Shown in pieces: positions 1-5,088 of a DNA stretch of 8,022 nt. The DNA is from Candidatus Hydrogenedentota bacterium. GTDB taxonomy: Bacteria; Hydrogenedentota; Hydrogenedentia; Hydrogenedentales; SLHB01. How positions within the stretch are numbered: position 1 is the stretch's first letter; the number at the start of each line of letters is the position of its first letter. The stretch lies in the NCBI GenBank assembly GCA_003552765.1, contig PUOI01000091.1, forward strand, positions 1-8,022, read 5' to 3'. The translations under genes were made by a program, and so were the position numbers. The notes beneath the pieces were generated by a model. It did no database searches. It saw only the letters and a program-made list of their open reading frames with translations, and was not told the DNA's origin.

Positions 1-113
1 CAGCCGCAAGAGACCGAATCGGGCCGGCGCATGACGCGCCATAGACGGCGCGCAAGCCATGCGGCGCTCAGCAGCACCACGCCCCCCGCCAAAGCTCCAT
101 CGAGTATGCCCAT
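1..113 (-). CDS. FeoB-associated Cys-rich small membrane protein (partial, runs off left edge)
   Basis: Only the first 37 codons plus two bases are in the window, with no stop. The reading is MGILDGALAGGVVLLSAAWL, then an Arg-rich stretch (ARRLWRVMRR), then PDSVSCG, and a last codon beginning TG. This is a short N-terminal transmembrane helix (residues about 4-20), a positive cytoplasmic edge and the start of a Cys-containing tail. That layout matches the very small proteins often encoded directly after feoB (FeoB-associated Cys-rich membrane protein family), which end in a CxC/CxxC-type cluster and are thought to assist ferrous iron uptake; their role is poorly established. The start is 19 nt after the feoB stop, with AAGGA about 11-12 nt upstream of the ATG, so it is probably the third gene of the feo operon. 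The Cys cluster itself lies outside the window, so the family call rests on size, helix, position and one or two Cys. Confidence 0.6.
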   Translation of the reverse strand, partial: MGILDGALAGGVVLLSAAWLARRLWRVMRRPDSVSCG

Positions 114-132
114 TCGTCTTGTATCCTTGCGG

Positions 133-2433
133 TTATAGCAGCCACATGCCCAGTTGATAGGTAAGGAACGCGCCCCCATAGGCCAGTAGCGTCATGGCGG
201 CGAACGCGGATAGTGGCCAGCGCCACGAGCCGGTCGTCCGGCGCATGATGGCTAGGGTCGGGCCGCATTGCAGGCACAATGCCGTAAACACCAGAAGCCC
301 GGCGACCATGGGCAAGGTGAATAAGGGTTCACCGTCGGGCCAGGTGGCTTCCTGCAGGCGTGCGCGCAGGCCTTCCTGGTCGTGGTGGTGGTGATGGTCG
401 TCGTCATGACCGTGGCCGTGGTCATGGCCATGGCTGTGCGCATGGGTATGACCGCCCGCCTCGGCTTCTCCTTCGAGATAGAAAATTGCGCCCATCGCAG
501 CCACGACGATTTCCCGGGCGGGAAATGCCGCGATGACGGCGGTCCCCACGCGCCAGTCCCATCCCACGGGCTTGAACACAGGCTCCAGGGAACGGCCCAT
601 CCGGCCGAGGTAGCTGTTATCGAGTTGGCCGGGCCTGCCCAGCATCTCCTCGGCGGGAGAATGGGCGGGAACTACTTCGGGCATATCGCCGTGACTTTGC
701 CAGTCATACGCATAACCCACCGTGGGCTGCTGATGTTGAGCGGCGGCGAAAACGGCGGGTGTTCCAGTGTCGGGTTCGGGTTCCTCCCTCGGGAAGAAGG
801 CGAGCGCCCACACCACCACGGTCATGGCGAGAATGATGCTGCCCGCGTTCACCACGAAGTCCTTGCCTTGCAAGAACACCTTGTGTCCGATGGTGCGCAG
901 GCGCGGGGCCTTGTACGTGGGCAACTCAAGCAGGAAAGGCGTGGCCTCGCTCTTCAACACGGTCCGGTTTAGCAGCCAAGCGGCGGGCAACGCGATGACG
1001 AGGCCAAGTATATACACCCCAAACAGGACCAAGCCTTGAAGACCAAGGATGCCGCCAAGGAAGGGGCGCGCTGGGATGAACGCGCCGATGAGCAGGGCAT
1101 AGACGGGAAGCCGGGCCGCGCAACTCATCAGGGGTACGATGAGAGTGGTGGCGATGCGTTCGCGCGAGCTTTCGATGGTGCGCGTGGCCATAATGGCGGG
1201 AATGGCGCAGCCGAACCCCGTCAGCAGGGGGATGAAGCTTTTACCCGAAAGCCCGCACCACTTAAAGACCCGGTCCATAATAAAGGCCGCGCGGGCCATG
1301 TAGCCGCAATCCTCCAGCAACGCGATGAACAAGGCCAACATTAGAATGGGAGGAAGGAATATCAGGACGCTGCCCACGCCCCCCATGATCCCGTGGGCGA
1401 TGAGGCTGGACATGATCTCGCCGGGTATGGCTGCGTCGACGGCGGCGGAGGCATCGGCAAAGGCGTGCTCGATCTCGTGCATTACCGGGTCGGAACCCGC
1501 AAAAATGGCCTGGAAGACGAGCAGCATGATCCCGGCGAAGAGGATGGGCCCCGCCACGCGATGAACCAGAACGGCGTCCGCCCACGCGGTCCAGCCGCGG
1601 TCGGTCAGCTTCCCTTTCTGGACCGCCCCTTCCAATATCTTGCGGATCCAAGCGTAGCGGCTTTGCGCTTCCACCGACGCAATGGAATCCTGTAAGCCGG
1701 ATTCCGTTTGCTCCCGCAGCGCCAGCACCTTGTCCCGGCCCGCCGATGTGAGAACGGGCAACAGGGTGTGCTCCAACTGCCCGCCGGCATCGGCGAGAAG
1801 GCGCAACGCCATGCCGAAACTGGCCGGTTCGCCCGAGGCCGTCAACTGCTGTTGCGCTTGCTGGACCGCATCCAGCAACTCATCGGGGTACTCTACCGCT
1901 GGTTGGGCCAGCCCTCCGTTTTCATTACTCAGCGCGGCAGCCAGCGCGCCACGCAGTGCGGCAATGCCTTGGCGTTTGCGCGCGCACACGGGAATCACGG
2001 TACAGCCCAACGCCTTGCCCAAGGCTTCGGTGTCGATATGCAGCCCGCGGCGCTCGGCGATGTCGATCATGTTGAGCGCCACCACCACGGGCTTGCCCAA
2101 TTCGCGGAGCTGGGTGGCCAAGTACAGGTTGCGCTCCAGGTTGGAGGCGTCGGCAACGGCCAGCACGGCGTCCACGGACGGATCATCGGCGCGCCGCCCC
2201 GAAATGACATCCACGGTCACTTGCTCGCTGGGATCGCGCGCGGCCAAGCTGTAGGTCCCCGGCAAATCAATGAAGTGCACGGGCCGGCCATTCAATTGCC
2301 CCTTCCCCATGGAGCGTTCCACGGTGACGCCCGGGTAGTTGCCCGTGGCCTGCCGCAAGCCGGTCAGCGCGTTGAAGACCTCCGTTTTGCCGGTGTTGGG
2401 GTTGCCCGCGACCGCGACAACCGCGCCCCTCAT
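133..2433 (-). CDS. feoB: Ferrous iron transporter FeoB with His-rich loop
   Basis: Inner-membrane Fe(II) permease of 766 residues, a normal FeoB length. The N-terminal G domain shows G1 GNPNTGKT (10-17), the switch Thr in NYPGVT (T37), G3 DLPG (56-59), G4 NMID (121-124) and a divergent G5 around CARKRQG (150-156). A helical linker follows to about residue 280. The membrane part holds the first Gate motif with GFGCAIPAIMATR (C409) and MSCAARLPVY (C438), the second Gate motif FPAREIVVAAMG (637-648), and the conserved Cys pair LCLQC (C720, C723) before the last helix. Two loops are unusual: a long segment about 548-605, and residues 662-684 with 13 His in 23 residues plus Asp. The ATG overlaps the feoA stop (ATGA), and GGAG sits 6 nt before it, so the two genes are translationally coupled. 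Identification is secure. Metal binding by the His loop is inference. Confidence 0.97.
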   Translation of the reverse strand: MRGAVVAVAGNPNTGKTEVFNALTGLRQATGNYPGVTVERSMGKGQLNGRPVHFIDLPGTYSLAARDPSEQVTVDVISGRRADDPSVDAVLAVADASNLERNLYLATQLRELGKPVVVALNMIDIAERRGLHIDTEALGKALGCTVIPVCARKRQGIAALRGALAAALSNENGGLAQPAVEYPDELLDAVQQAQQQLTASGEPASFGMALRLLADAGGQLEHTLLPVLTSAGRDKVLALREQTESGLQDSIASVEAQSRYAWIRKILEGAVQKGKLTDRGWTAWADAVLVHRVAGPILFAGIMLLVFQAIFAGSDPVMHEIEHAFADASAAVDAAIPGEIMSSLIAHGIMGGVGSVLIFLPPILMLALFIALLEDCGYMARAAFIMDRVFKWCGLSGKSFIPLLTGFGCAIPAIMATRTIESSRERIATTLIVPLMSCAARLPVYALLIGAFIPARPFLGGILGLQGLVLFGVYILGLVIALPAAWLLNRTVLKSEATPFLLELPTYKAPRLRTIGHKVFLQGKDFVVNAGSIILAMTVVVWALAFFPREEPEPDTGTPAVFAAAQHQQPTVGYAYDWQSHGDMPEVVPAHSPAEEMLGRPGQLDNSYLGRMGRSLEPVFKPVGWDWRVGTAVIAAFPAREIVVAAMGAIFYLEGEAEAGGHTHAHSHGHDHGHGHDDDHHHHHDQEGLRARLQEATWPDGEPLFTLPMVAGLLVFTALCLQCGPTLAIMRRTTGSWRWPLSAFAAMTLLAYGGAFLTYQLGMWLL
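382..450 (-). other. His/Asp-rich loop coding segment within feoB
   Basis: This stretch encodes FeoB residues 662-684: alternating His with Thr, Ala, Ser, Gly and Asp, then DDD and five consecutive His. Thirteen of 23 residues are His. It lies between the second Gate motif (637-648) and the conserved C-terminal part starting RLQEATWPDGEPLF (692 onward), where FeoB proteins usually have a short acidic linker. His-rich loops of this type are known in ZIP, CDF and nickel/cobalt transporters, where they bind or buffer divalent metals. A similar role here is inferred. The side of the membrane cannot be decided from sequence alone. Confidence 0.85.
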
Positions 2434-2696
2434 GCAGGGCTCCGCAAGCTTATGCAGTGGGCGTCCCTCCGGCGAATCGCCAAGTGATACCCGGAGACGA
2501 CGACCTCCATGGGATCGCCCAGCGGAGACAGACGCACCACTTTCACCGGGGCGCCCGGCACAAAACCCATTTCAAACAACCGTTGCCGCGCGGAGGCTTG
2601 GCCGGTAAGACCCTGCACCACCCCCTTTTCGCCCGGCCGTAACCCTGACAATACATAATCCGTTTGCGCTACCGTGCTCAACGTCAAGAACTCCAT
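2430..2696 (-). CDS. feoA: Ferrous iron transport protein FeoA
   Basis: Small cytoplasmic SH3-like protein of 88 residues that partners FeoB. The family signature is clear: LSGLRPGEKGVVQGL (16-30), RQRLFEMGFVPGAPVKVV (37-54), SPLGDPMEVVVSGYHLAIRR (57-76), then a final strand HCISL. The conserved core begins near residue 16, so the ATG at 2696 gives about 15 extra N-terminal residues. I see no convincing Shine-Dalgarno sequence in the bases before it (CCGCCCACAAC), and no better in-frame start. A GTG at codon 15, just before the core, is possible but has no better support. The gene is first in the feo operon, its TGA overlaps the feoB ATG, and it lies about 83 nt downstream of the predicted transcription start. 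Confidence 0.93.
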   Translation of the reverse strand: MEFLTLSTVAQTDYVLSGLRPGEKGVVQGLTGQASARQRLFEMGFVPGAPVKVVRLSPLGDPMEVVVSGYHLAIRRRDAHCISLRSPA

Positions 2697-2711
2697 GTTG
2701 TGGGCGGGGCA

Positions 2712-2813
2712 TTGCCGCCTGTCCGTTCTTCAATGCGCCTCAATACTCAACCCCAGGGTTTGGCATGCTAATCAAATGTATTCCCTATTATACTTTGAGC
2801 CTTGCCGCCTGTC
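2712..2813. repeat. Pair of 12-bp direct repeats flanking the feo leader
   Basis: TTGCCGCCTGTC occurs exactly at 2712-2723 and again at 2802-2813, 90 bp apart. On the minus strand the upstream copy (GACAGGCGGCAA) overlaps the last four bases of the -35 hexamer, and the downstream copy lies just before feoA. The identity is seen directly. Whether it is a duplicated operator, a remnant of a small duplication or chance is unknown. Confidence 0.5.
2759..2776. promoter_or_regulatory. Candidate metal-regulator operator in feo leader (weak palindrome)
   Basis: TTTGGCATGCTAATCAAA is an imperfect inverted repeat (TTTG...CAAA around a GCATGC core) lying from about +4 to +21 relative to the predicted start. 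Position and 18-bp length would suit a Fur-, DtxR- or MntR-type repressor, but it matches none of those consensus sites well, with five of nine half-site positions symmetric. Treat as a candidate only. Confidence 0.25.
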
Positions 2814-2815
2814 AA
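2787..2815 (-). promoter_or_regulatory. Consensus housekeeping promoter for feoAB
   Basis: On the minus strand TTGACA (2815-2810) is followed by exactly 17 nt and TATAAT (2792-2787). Both hexamers match the sigma-70 consensus at every position, which is rare by chance. Transcription would start near 2780 and give a leader of about 83 nt before feoA. So strong a core promoter on an iron-uptake operon would be expected to need a repressor. Confidence 0.85.
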
Positions 2816-2886
2816 ACGCTAGAAACGCCCTCCCAATCGCCGGGTAAGCAGCTGCTCCAGGGAACAACATCCCCCGTGATCCCCCC

Positions 2887-2966
2887 TCGTAGCGCCGGCA
2901 TTTTGCCGGCACATATGTCACCGCCTTCCGGACTAGCCTCTTGCCGGCGAGACGCCGGCGGTACGA
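2887..2966. repeat. GCCGGC-rich inverted-repeat element (intergenic REP/MITE-like hairpin)
   Basis: Two 25-nt arms, 2887-2911 and 2942-2966, are inverted repeats matching at 20 of 25 positions; two of the five mismatches would be U·G wobbles in plus-strand RNA. Each arm is itself built around CGCCGGC...GCCGGC, and the loop is 30 nt. Outer ends are TCGTA/TACGA. Read in one frame it gives RSAGILPA...CRRDAGGT, a motif I recognise as a common spurious translation of an intergenic repeat in several environmental lineages. Copy number cannot be judged from one window, and no transposase or target duplication is evident here. Confidence 0.7.
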
Positions 2967-3134
2967 ACCCCTTGGAGGTGTGGATGGCCCGCTGGGCCGA
3001 GACTGTAAACGCTCGTACACCACTCTATCCGATCAGAAGGCTCGTCATGCGAATCCGTCCCCGGCTTTCTGTCATAATGGACGAGGGCTTACCCCGGTGA
3101 AGCGAGTTTACATGGGAGAAAGGATACGCTACGT

Positions 3135-3737
3135 ATGACGCGGCTGAGCATAGTGGGGGCGTGCGTTCTATTTGCGGGGATGGCGGGCGCCATGGCCTCT
3201 CCGGACAACGGCGGCGGGCAAGAAGAAGGGGAACAGACGATGCGGGCGCCGGACTTCACCTTGGAAGATCAGCACCGGGACGAGCACGAGTACCATTTTC
3301 CCCGCGAACGGGTGACGGTGTTGCTCTTGGCGGACCGGGAAGGTTCGGACGGGCTTGAGGAATGGGTGCGGCCCTTGTACGAACGGTATGAATTAACCAT
3401 CGACTTGCGGGGCATCGCCGAATTGTCCGAAGCTCCACGTATCTTTCGGGGGCTGATTCGCCTGGGCTTCCGCCAAGTCCTGGAGTATCCTGTCCTGATG
3501 GATTGGGAAGGGGAAGTCTGTGAGGCGCTCAACTACCCCGGCGAGATCCCCCGCGTTGTCGTGGCCGCGCCGGACGGCGAGATAGCGCTCAAGGTCGATG
3601 GCGAAGCCGAGCCAGAGCGTGTTGCGCGCGTCATGCGTTCCGTGGATGAGTTGCGGGAAACACAGCGGGAAAATGGCGCTCCCAGCGGAGCCGGGATCCG
3701 CCAGTCCGCCGTTACCCCCGAGGCCGGCCCAACCTAA
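3135..3737 (+). CDS. Exported thioredoxin-fold-like protein lacking CXXC
   Basis: 200 residues, function not known. Residues 1-21 look like a signal peptide with a cleavage site AMA-S, so the protein is probably periplasmic. From residue 38, APDFTLEDQ resembles the opening of AhpC/TSA and TlpA-type redoxins. TVLLLADREG (61-70) sits where the first core strand and the CXXC loop would be, but DREGSD replaces the cysteines. GEIPRVVVAAPDGEI (136-150) looks like the cis-Pro loop (P139) and the following beta hairpin. The only Cys after the signal is C129. The C-terminal tail (about 175-200) is low complexity. AAAGGA lies about 10 nt before the ATG. An internal ATG at 3240 also has AGGGG upstream, but would lose the signal peptide. 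A non-redox thioredoxin-like role (compare YtfJ-type proteins) is inference. It appears to be a single gene. Confidence 0.65.
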   Translation: MTRLSIVGACVLFAGMAGAMASPDNGGGQEEGEQTMRAPDFTLEDQHRDEHEYHFPRERVTVLLLADREGSDGLEEWVRPLYERYELTIDLRGIAELSEAPRIFRGLIRLGFRQVLEYPVLMDWEGEVCEALNYPGEIPRVVVAAPDGEIALKVDGEAEPERVARVMRSVDELRETQRENGAPSGAGIRQSAVTPEAGPT

Positions 3738-3774
3738 GACGACACCACCGATCCCCGCCCATCGCGGCCTTAAT

Positions 3775-3792
3775 CGCGGCGAGAGCGCCGCG
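3775..3792 (+). other. GC hairpin downstream of the 3135 gene
   Basis: CGCGGCG-AGAG-CGCCGCG is a perfect 7-bp stem with a four-base loop, 38 nt after the stop codon. No T tract follows, so it is not a classical intrinsic terminator. It could stabilise the mRNA end. Confidence 0.45.
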
Positions 3793-3812
3793 GCCGCCCG
3801 TCCCCGTGCTTC

Positions 3813-3861
3813 AAAGGGCAACAGGGACTGTTCCAAAACTAAACGCCCGCGTGCCCTTTTT
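3813..3861 (+). terminator. Weak candidate terminator after the 3135 gene
   Basis: AAAGGGCA (3813-3820) can pair with TGCCCTTT (3852-3859), the right arm running into a five-T stretch (3857-3861). A small inner stem AACAG-GGA-CTGTT (3820-3832) lies in the 31-nt loop. The loop is long and the T tract overlaps the stem, so termination here is uncertain. Confidence 0.25.
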
Positions 3862-3931
3862 CTCCTCCCTTATCCCGTCATTCGCGCGTAACTCCGTGTG
3901 TGACAGTGATTTATGCGCCCGACTCTTCTTT

Positions 3932-3947
3932 TGGCATCCTCTTTGCT
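3932..3947 (+). promoter_or_regulatory. Sigma-54 (-24/-12) promoter for hsp20 pair
   Basis: TGGCAT-N5-TTGCT matches the RpoN consensus TGGCAC-N5-TTGCW with one mismatch in the listed bases. The GG and GC dinucleotides are spaced exactly as required (G at 3934 = -24, C at 3946 = -12). Transcription would begin near 3958, about 104 nt before the first hsp20 ATG. A sigma-54 promoter implies an AAA+ enhancer-binding activator; its gene is not in the window. Confidence 0.7.
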
Positions 3948-3976
3948 AAATTTCAAGTGAAAGGCAATGAAGGCAG

Positions 3977-3995
3977 CGGACTTCAGGAGAGTCCG
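3977..3995 (+). promoter_or_regulatory. Leader stem-loop presenting AGGAG
   Basis: CGGACT-TCAGGAG-AGTCCG forms a perfect 6-bp stem with a 7-nt loop, about 20 nt into the predicted hsp20 mRNA. The loop displays AGGAG, a Shine-Dalgarno-like sequence, directly upstream of an ATG at 3996. It does not cover the real hsp20 ribosome binding site (4046-4054), so it is not a simple RNA thermometer of that site. Confidence 0.45.
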
Positions 3996-4010
3996 ATGAG
4001 CGATTCATGA
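3996..4010 (+). CDS. Possible four-codon leader reading frame (MSDS)
   Basis: ATG AGC GAT TCA TGA begins 6 nt after AGGAG (3985-3989), an ideal spacing, inside the hsp20 leader. Its stop overlaps another ATG at 4007, which opens an out-of-frame frame running into hsp20. It could be a translated leader affecting hsp20 expression, or a chance occurrence. Only the start signal supports it. Confidence 0.25.
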   Translation: MSDS

Positions 4011-4061
4011 AGACCTTGAACGCAGAAGACCAAACACGAGGAAAGAAAGGAGGTAGAAACC

Positions 4062-4523
4062 ATGGCTCTTGTACGGTGGAAAGATCGCGGAGAACTTGCT
4101 CCCTGGAGCGCGTTGCAGGATTTGGAGTCGCAGATGCAGCGCTTGTTCGGCGAAGGAGCCGCTGATTTGAACTGGCCAGAAAGGACGTGGCTGCCCACGG
4201 CGGACTTGCGGGAAACCGATGACCATTACATCGTGGAGATGGACCTTCCGGGAATGCGGAAGGAGGATGTCGAACTCACCGCGATTGACAATGTGCTCAC
4301 CATCAAGGGAGAGCGCAAGTACGAGCATAAGGACGAGAAGGAAGACGAGCGCGGGTATCGCCGGTTCGAGCGCCGCTACGGCCGGTTTGAGCGTTCGTTC
4401 GAGATTCCCGGCGGCTTTGACGCCGACAAAGTGGAGGCCCATTACGACAATGGCGTGCTTCGCGTGAACCTGCCCAAGCGCGAGGAGGCGAAGCCGAAAC
4501 AGATCTCGGTGAACGTCAACTAA
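4062..4523 (+). CDS. Small heat-shock protein, Hsp20 family (first of pair)
   Basis: 153 residues, the usual length for a bacterial small heat-shock protein. These are ATP-independent cytoplasmic chaperones that form oligomers and hold unfolding proteins for later refolding. The N-terminal arm MALVRWKDRGELAPWSALQD with a helix ending QMQRLF is typical of the class. The alpha-crystallin domain spans about 44-139, with VEMDLPGMRKEDVEL (58-72), an acidic/basic loop EHKDEKEDERGYRRFERRYG (88-107), and the signature A-x-x-x-N-G-V-L (126-133). The C-terminal I-x-I/V anchor is ISV (148-150). The ribosome binding site AAAGGAGGT (4046-4054) is near-perfect and fixes the start. It leads a two-gene unit behind a sigma-54-type promoter. 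Confidence 0.95.
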   Translation: MALVRWKDRGELAPWSALQDLESQMQRLFGEGAADLNWPERTWLPTADLRETDDHYIVEMDLPGMRKEDVELTAIDNVLTIKGERKYEHKDEKEDERGYRRFERRYGRFERSFEIPGGFDADKVEAHYDNGVLRVNLPKREEAKPKQISVNVN

Positions 4524-4545
4524 CTCACGGCGTGCACACAGAAGC

Positions 4546-4574
4546 GGCCCGGGCAAGTCTTGAACGCCCGGGCC
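4546..4574 (+). other. Intercistronic GC hairpin between the two hsp20 genes
   Basis: GGCCCGGGC (4546-4554) and GCCCGGGCC (4566-4574) are perfect 9-bp inverted repeats around an 11-nt loop. No T tract follows, so read-through into the second gene is expected. Such stems often mark RNA processing or protect the upstream message and so set unequal expression of the two genes; this role is inferred. Confidence 0.65.
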
Positions 4575-4610
4575 ATCCAGACGAACAACATCCAAAAGGA
4601 GGGATTCAAG

Positions 4611-4964
4611 ATGACAACCGCAGTGCAAGAACGGCAACAGCAGCAGACTTTCGTGGCCCCTCGCGTGAACATCATGGAGCATCCGGAGACGGTGACCTTG
4701 GAGGCGGAATTACCCGGTGTGCCCAAGGATCAGGTGGACGTTCAGGTCAAGGACAACGAACTCACGATCACGGGGCGCCGCGTACATACGGAGGAAGGCC
4801 AACTGCGGGCCGGTGAACGGACCCGCGCCGATTTCCGGCGGGTGTTCACATTGAGCCGCGCAATCGACCAAGAAAAGGTGGACGCGCACATGGAAAACGG
4901 GCTGCTTACCGTGACGCTGTATAAGAAGGAGAGCATGCGTCCCCGCAAGATTGAGATCAAGTAA
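4611..4964 (+). CDS. Small heat-shock protein, Hsp20 family (second of pair)
   Basis: 117 residues from the ATG at 4611, which has AAGGAGGG (4596-4603) 7 nt upstream. A longer frame opening with TTG at 4560 falls inside the intercistronic hairpin and adds 17 unlike residues, so I reject it. A short Gln-rich start (QERQQQQ) leads into the alpha-crystallin domain (about 15-105): APRVNIMEHPETVTLEAELPG (16-36), the domain signature A-x-x-x-N-G-L-L (92-99), and the C-terminal I-x-I anchor IEI (114-116). It is clearly diverged from the first copy, not a recent duplicate, and lacks the long N-terminal arm. The two probably co-assemble or divide client holding between them; that is inference from tandem pairs in other bacteria. 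An intrinsic terminator follows 32 nt after the stop. Confidence 0.93.
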   Translation: MTTAVQERQQQQTFVAPRVNIMEHPETVTLEAELPGVPKDQVDVQVKDNELTITGRRVHTEEGQLRAGERTRADFRRVFTLSRAIDQEKVDAHMENGLLTVTLYKKESMRPRKIEIK

Positions 4965-4996
4965 CGCCCTTGTTCGCAGCGAGGTCCCCCTCTCGC

Positions 4997-5047
4997 GAAT
5001 CCCTTGCGTGGTTTCCTCAACCCCTGCCACGCAAGGGGTTCTTTTTT
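4997..5047 (+). terminator. Strong intrinsic terminator of the hsp20 unit
   Basis: GAATCCCTTGCGTGG (4997-5011) pairs with CCACGCAAGGGGTTC (5027-5041) over 15 bp with one T·G wobble, loop 15 nt, followed at once by six T (5042-5047). The minus strand has no T tract on the other side, so it should act mainly on plus-strand transcripts. Confidence 0.93.
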
Positions 5048-5088
5048 GTCTCGTCCCTACGCAGCCCGCCGCCCGGGAAGTCCATCAA

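Larger units (their letters stand above)
2697..3134. other. Intergenic region between divergent feoA and the 3135 gene
   Basis: This 438-bp gap separates divergently transcribed genes. It holds the feo promoter and leader (about 2697-2815), then the GCCGGC hairpin repeat (2887-2966). The remaining right part (2967-3134) shows no strong promoter for the plus-strand gene. A CATAAT at 3073-3078 is the best -10-like sequence, but I see no good -35 for it. Open frames across this gap have no recognisable protein and read through the repeat, so I do not call a gene. Confidence 0.7.
3738..4061. other. Intergenic region upstream of hsp20 pair
   Basis: This 324-bp gap lies between two plus-strand genes. 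Its left half has two possible hairpins (3775-3792 and 3813-3861). Its right half carries the sigma-54-type promoter (3932-3947) and the hsp20 leader with a stem-loop, a possible tiny reading frame and a strong ribosome binding site. No CIRCE element (TTAGCACTC-N9-GAGTGCTAA) is present, so HrcA control of the hsp20 genes is not supported. No clear activator-binding inverted repeat stands out upstream of the promoter. Confidence 0.7.

Noticed and set aside
382..450. GTGGTGGTG/ATG-like simple repeat, possibly a microsatellite
   Set aside because: The pattern follows from His and Asp codons of the FeoB loop on the minus strand with mixed codons, so it is reported as a protein feature and not as a DNA repeat.
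1708..2487. Long plus-strand open frame (259 codons) opposite feoB
   Set aside because: It is antisense to the well-conserved FeoB GTPase domain, has no recognisable motif, and is an expected by-product of GC-rich codon use.
2765..3100. Plus-strand open frame of 111 codons in the feo/3135 gap
   Set aside because: It reads through the inverted-repeat element (RSAGILPA...RRDAGGT) and lies over the feo leader and promoter. No start signal or protein family supports it.
3135..3170. Lipobox-like VGAC in the signal region of the 3135 gene
   Set aside because: The Cys is at residue 10 with most of the hydrophobic core after it, unlike a lipoprotein signal; AMA-S at 21 fits ordinary signal peptidase better.
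4012..4054. RNA thermometer masking the hsp20 ribosome binding site
   Set aside because: ACCTT in the leader can pair with GAGGT over only five base pairs, including a G·U; too weak to claim a thermometer.
3738..4061. CIRCE or sigma-32 heat-shock signals upstream of hsp20
   Set aside because: No TTAGCACTC inverted repeat and no convincing sigma-32 hexamers are present; the -24/-12 match is far better.
4560..4610. TTG start extending the second Hsp20 by 17 residues
   Set aside because: The TTG lies in the loop of the intercistronic hairpin with no ribosome binding site, while the ATG at 4611 has AAGGAGGG at 7 nt.
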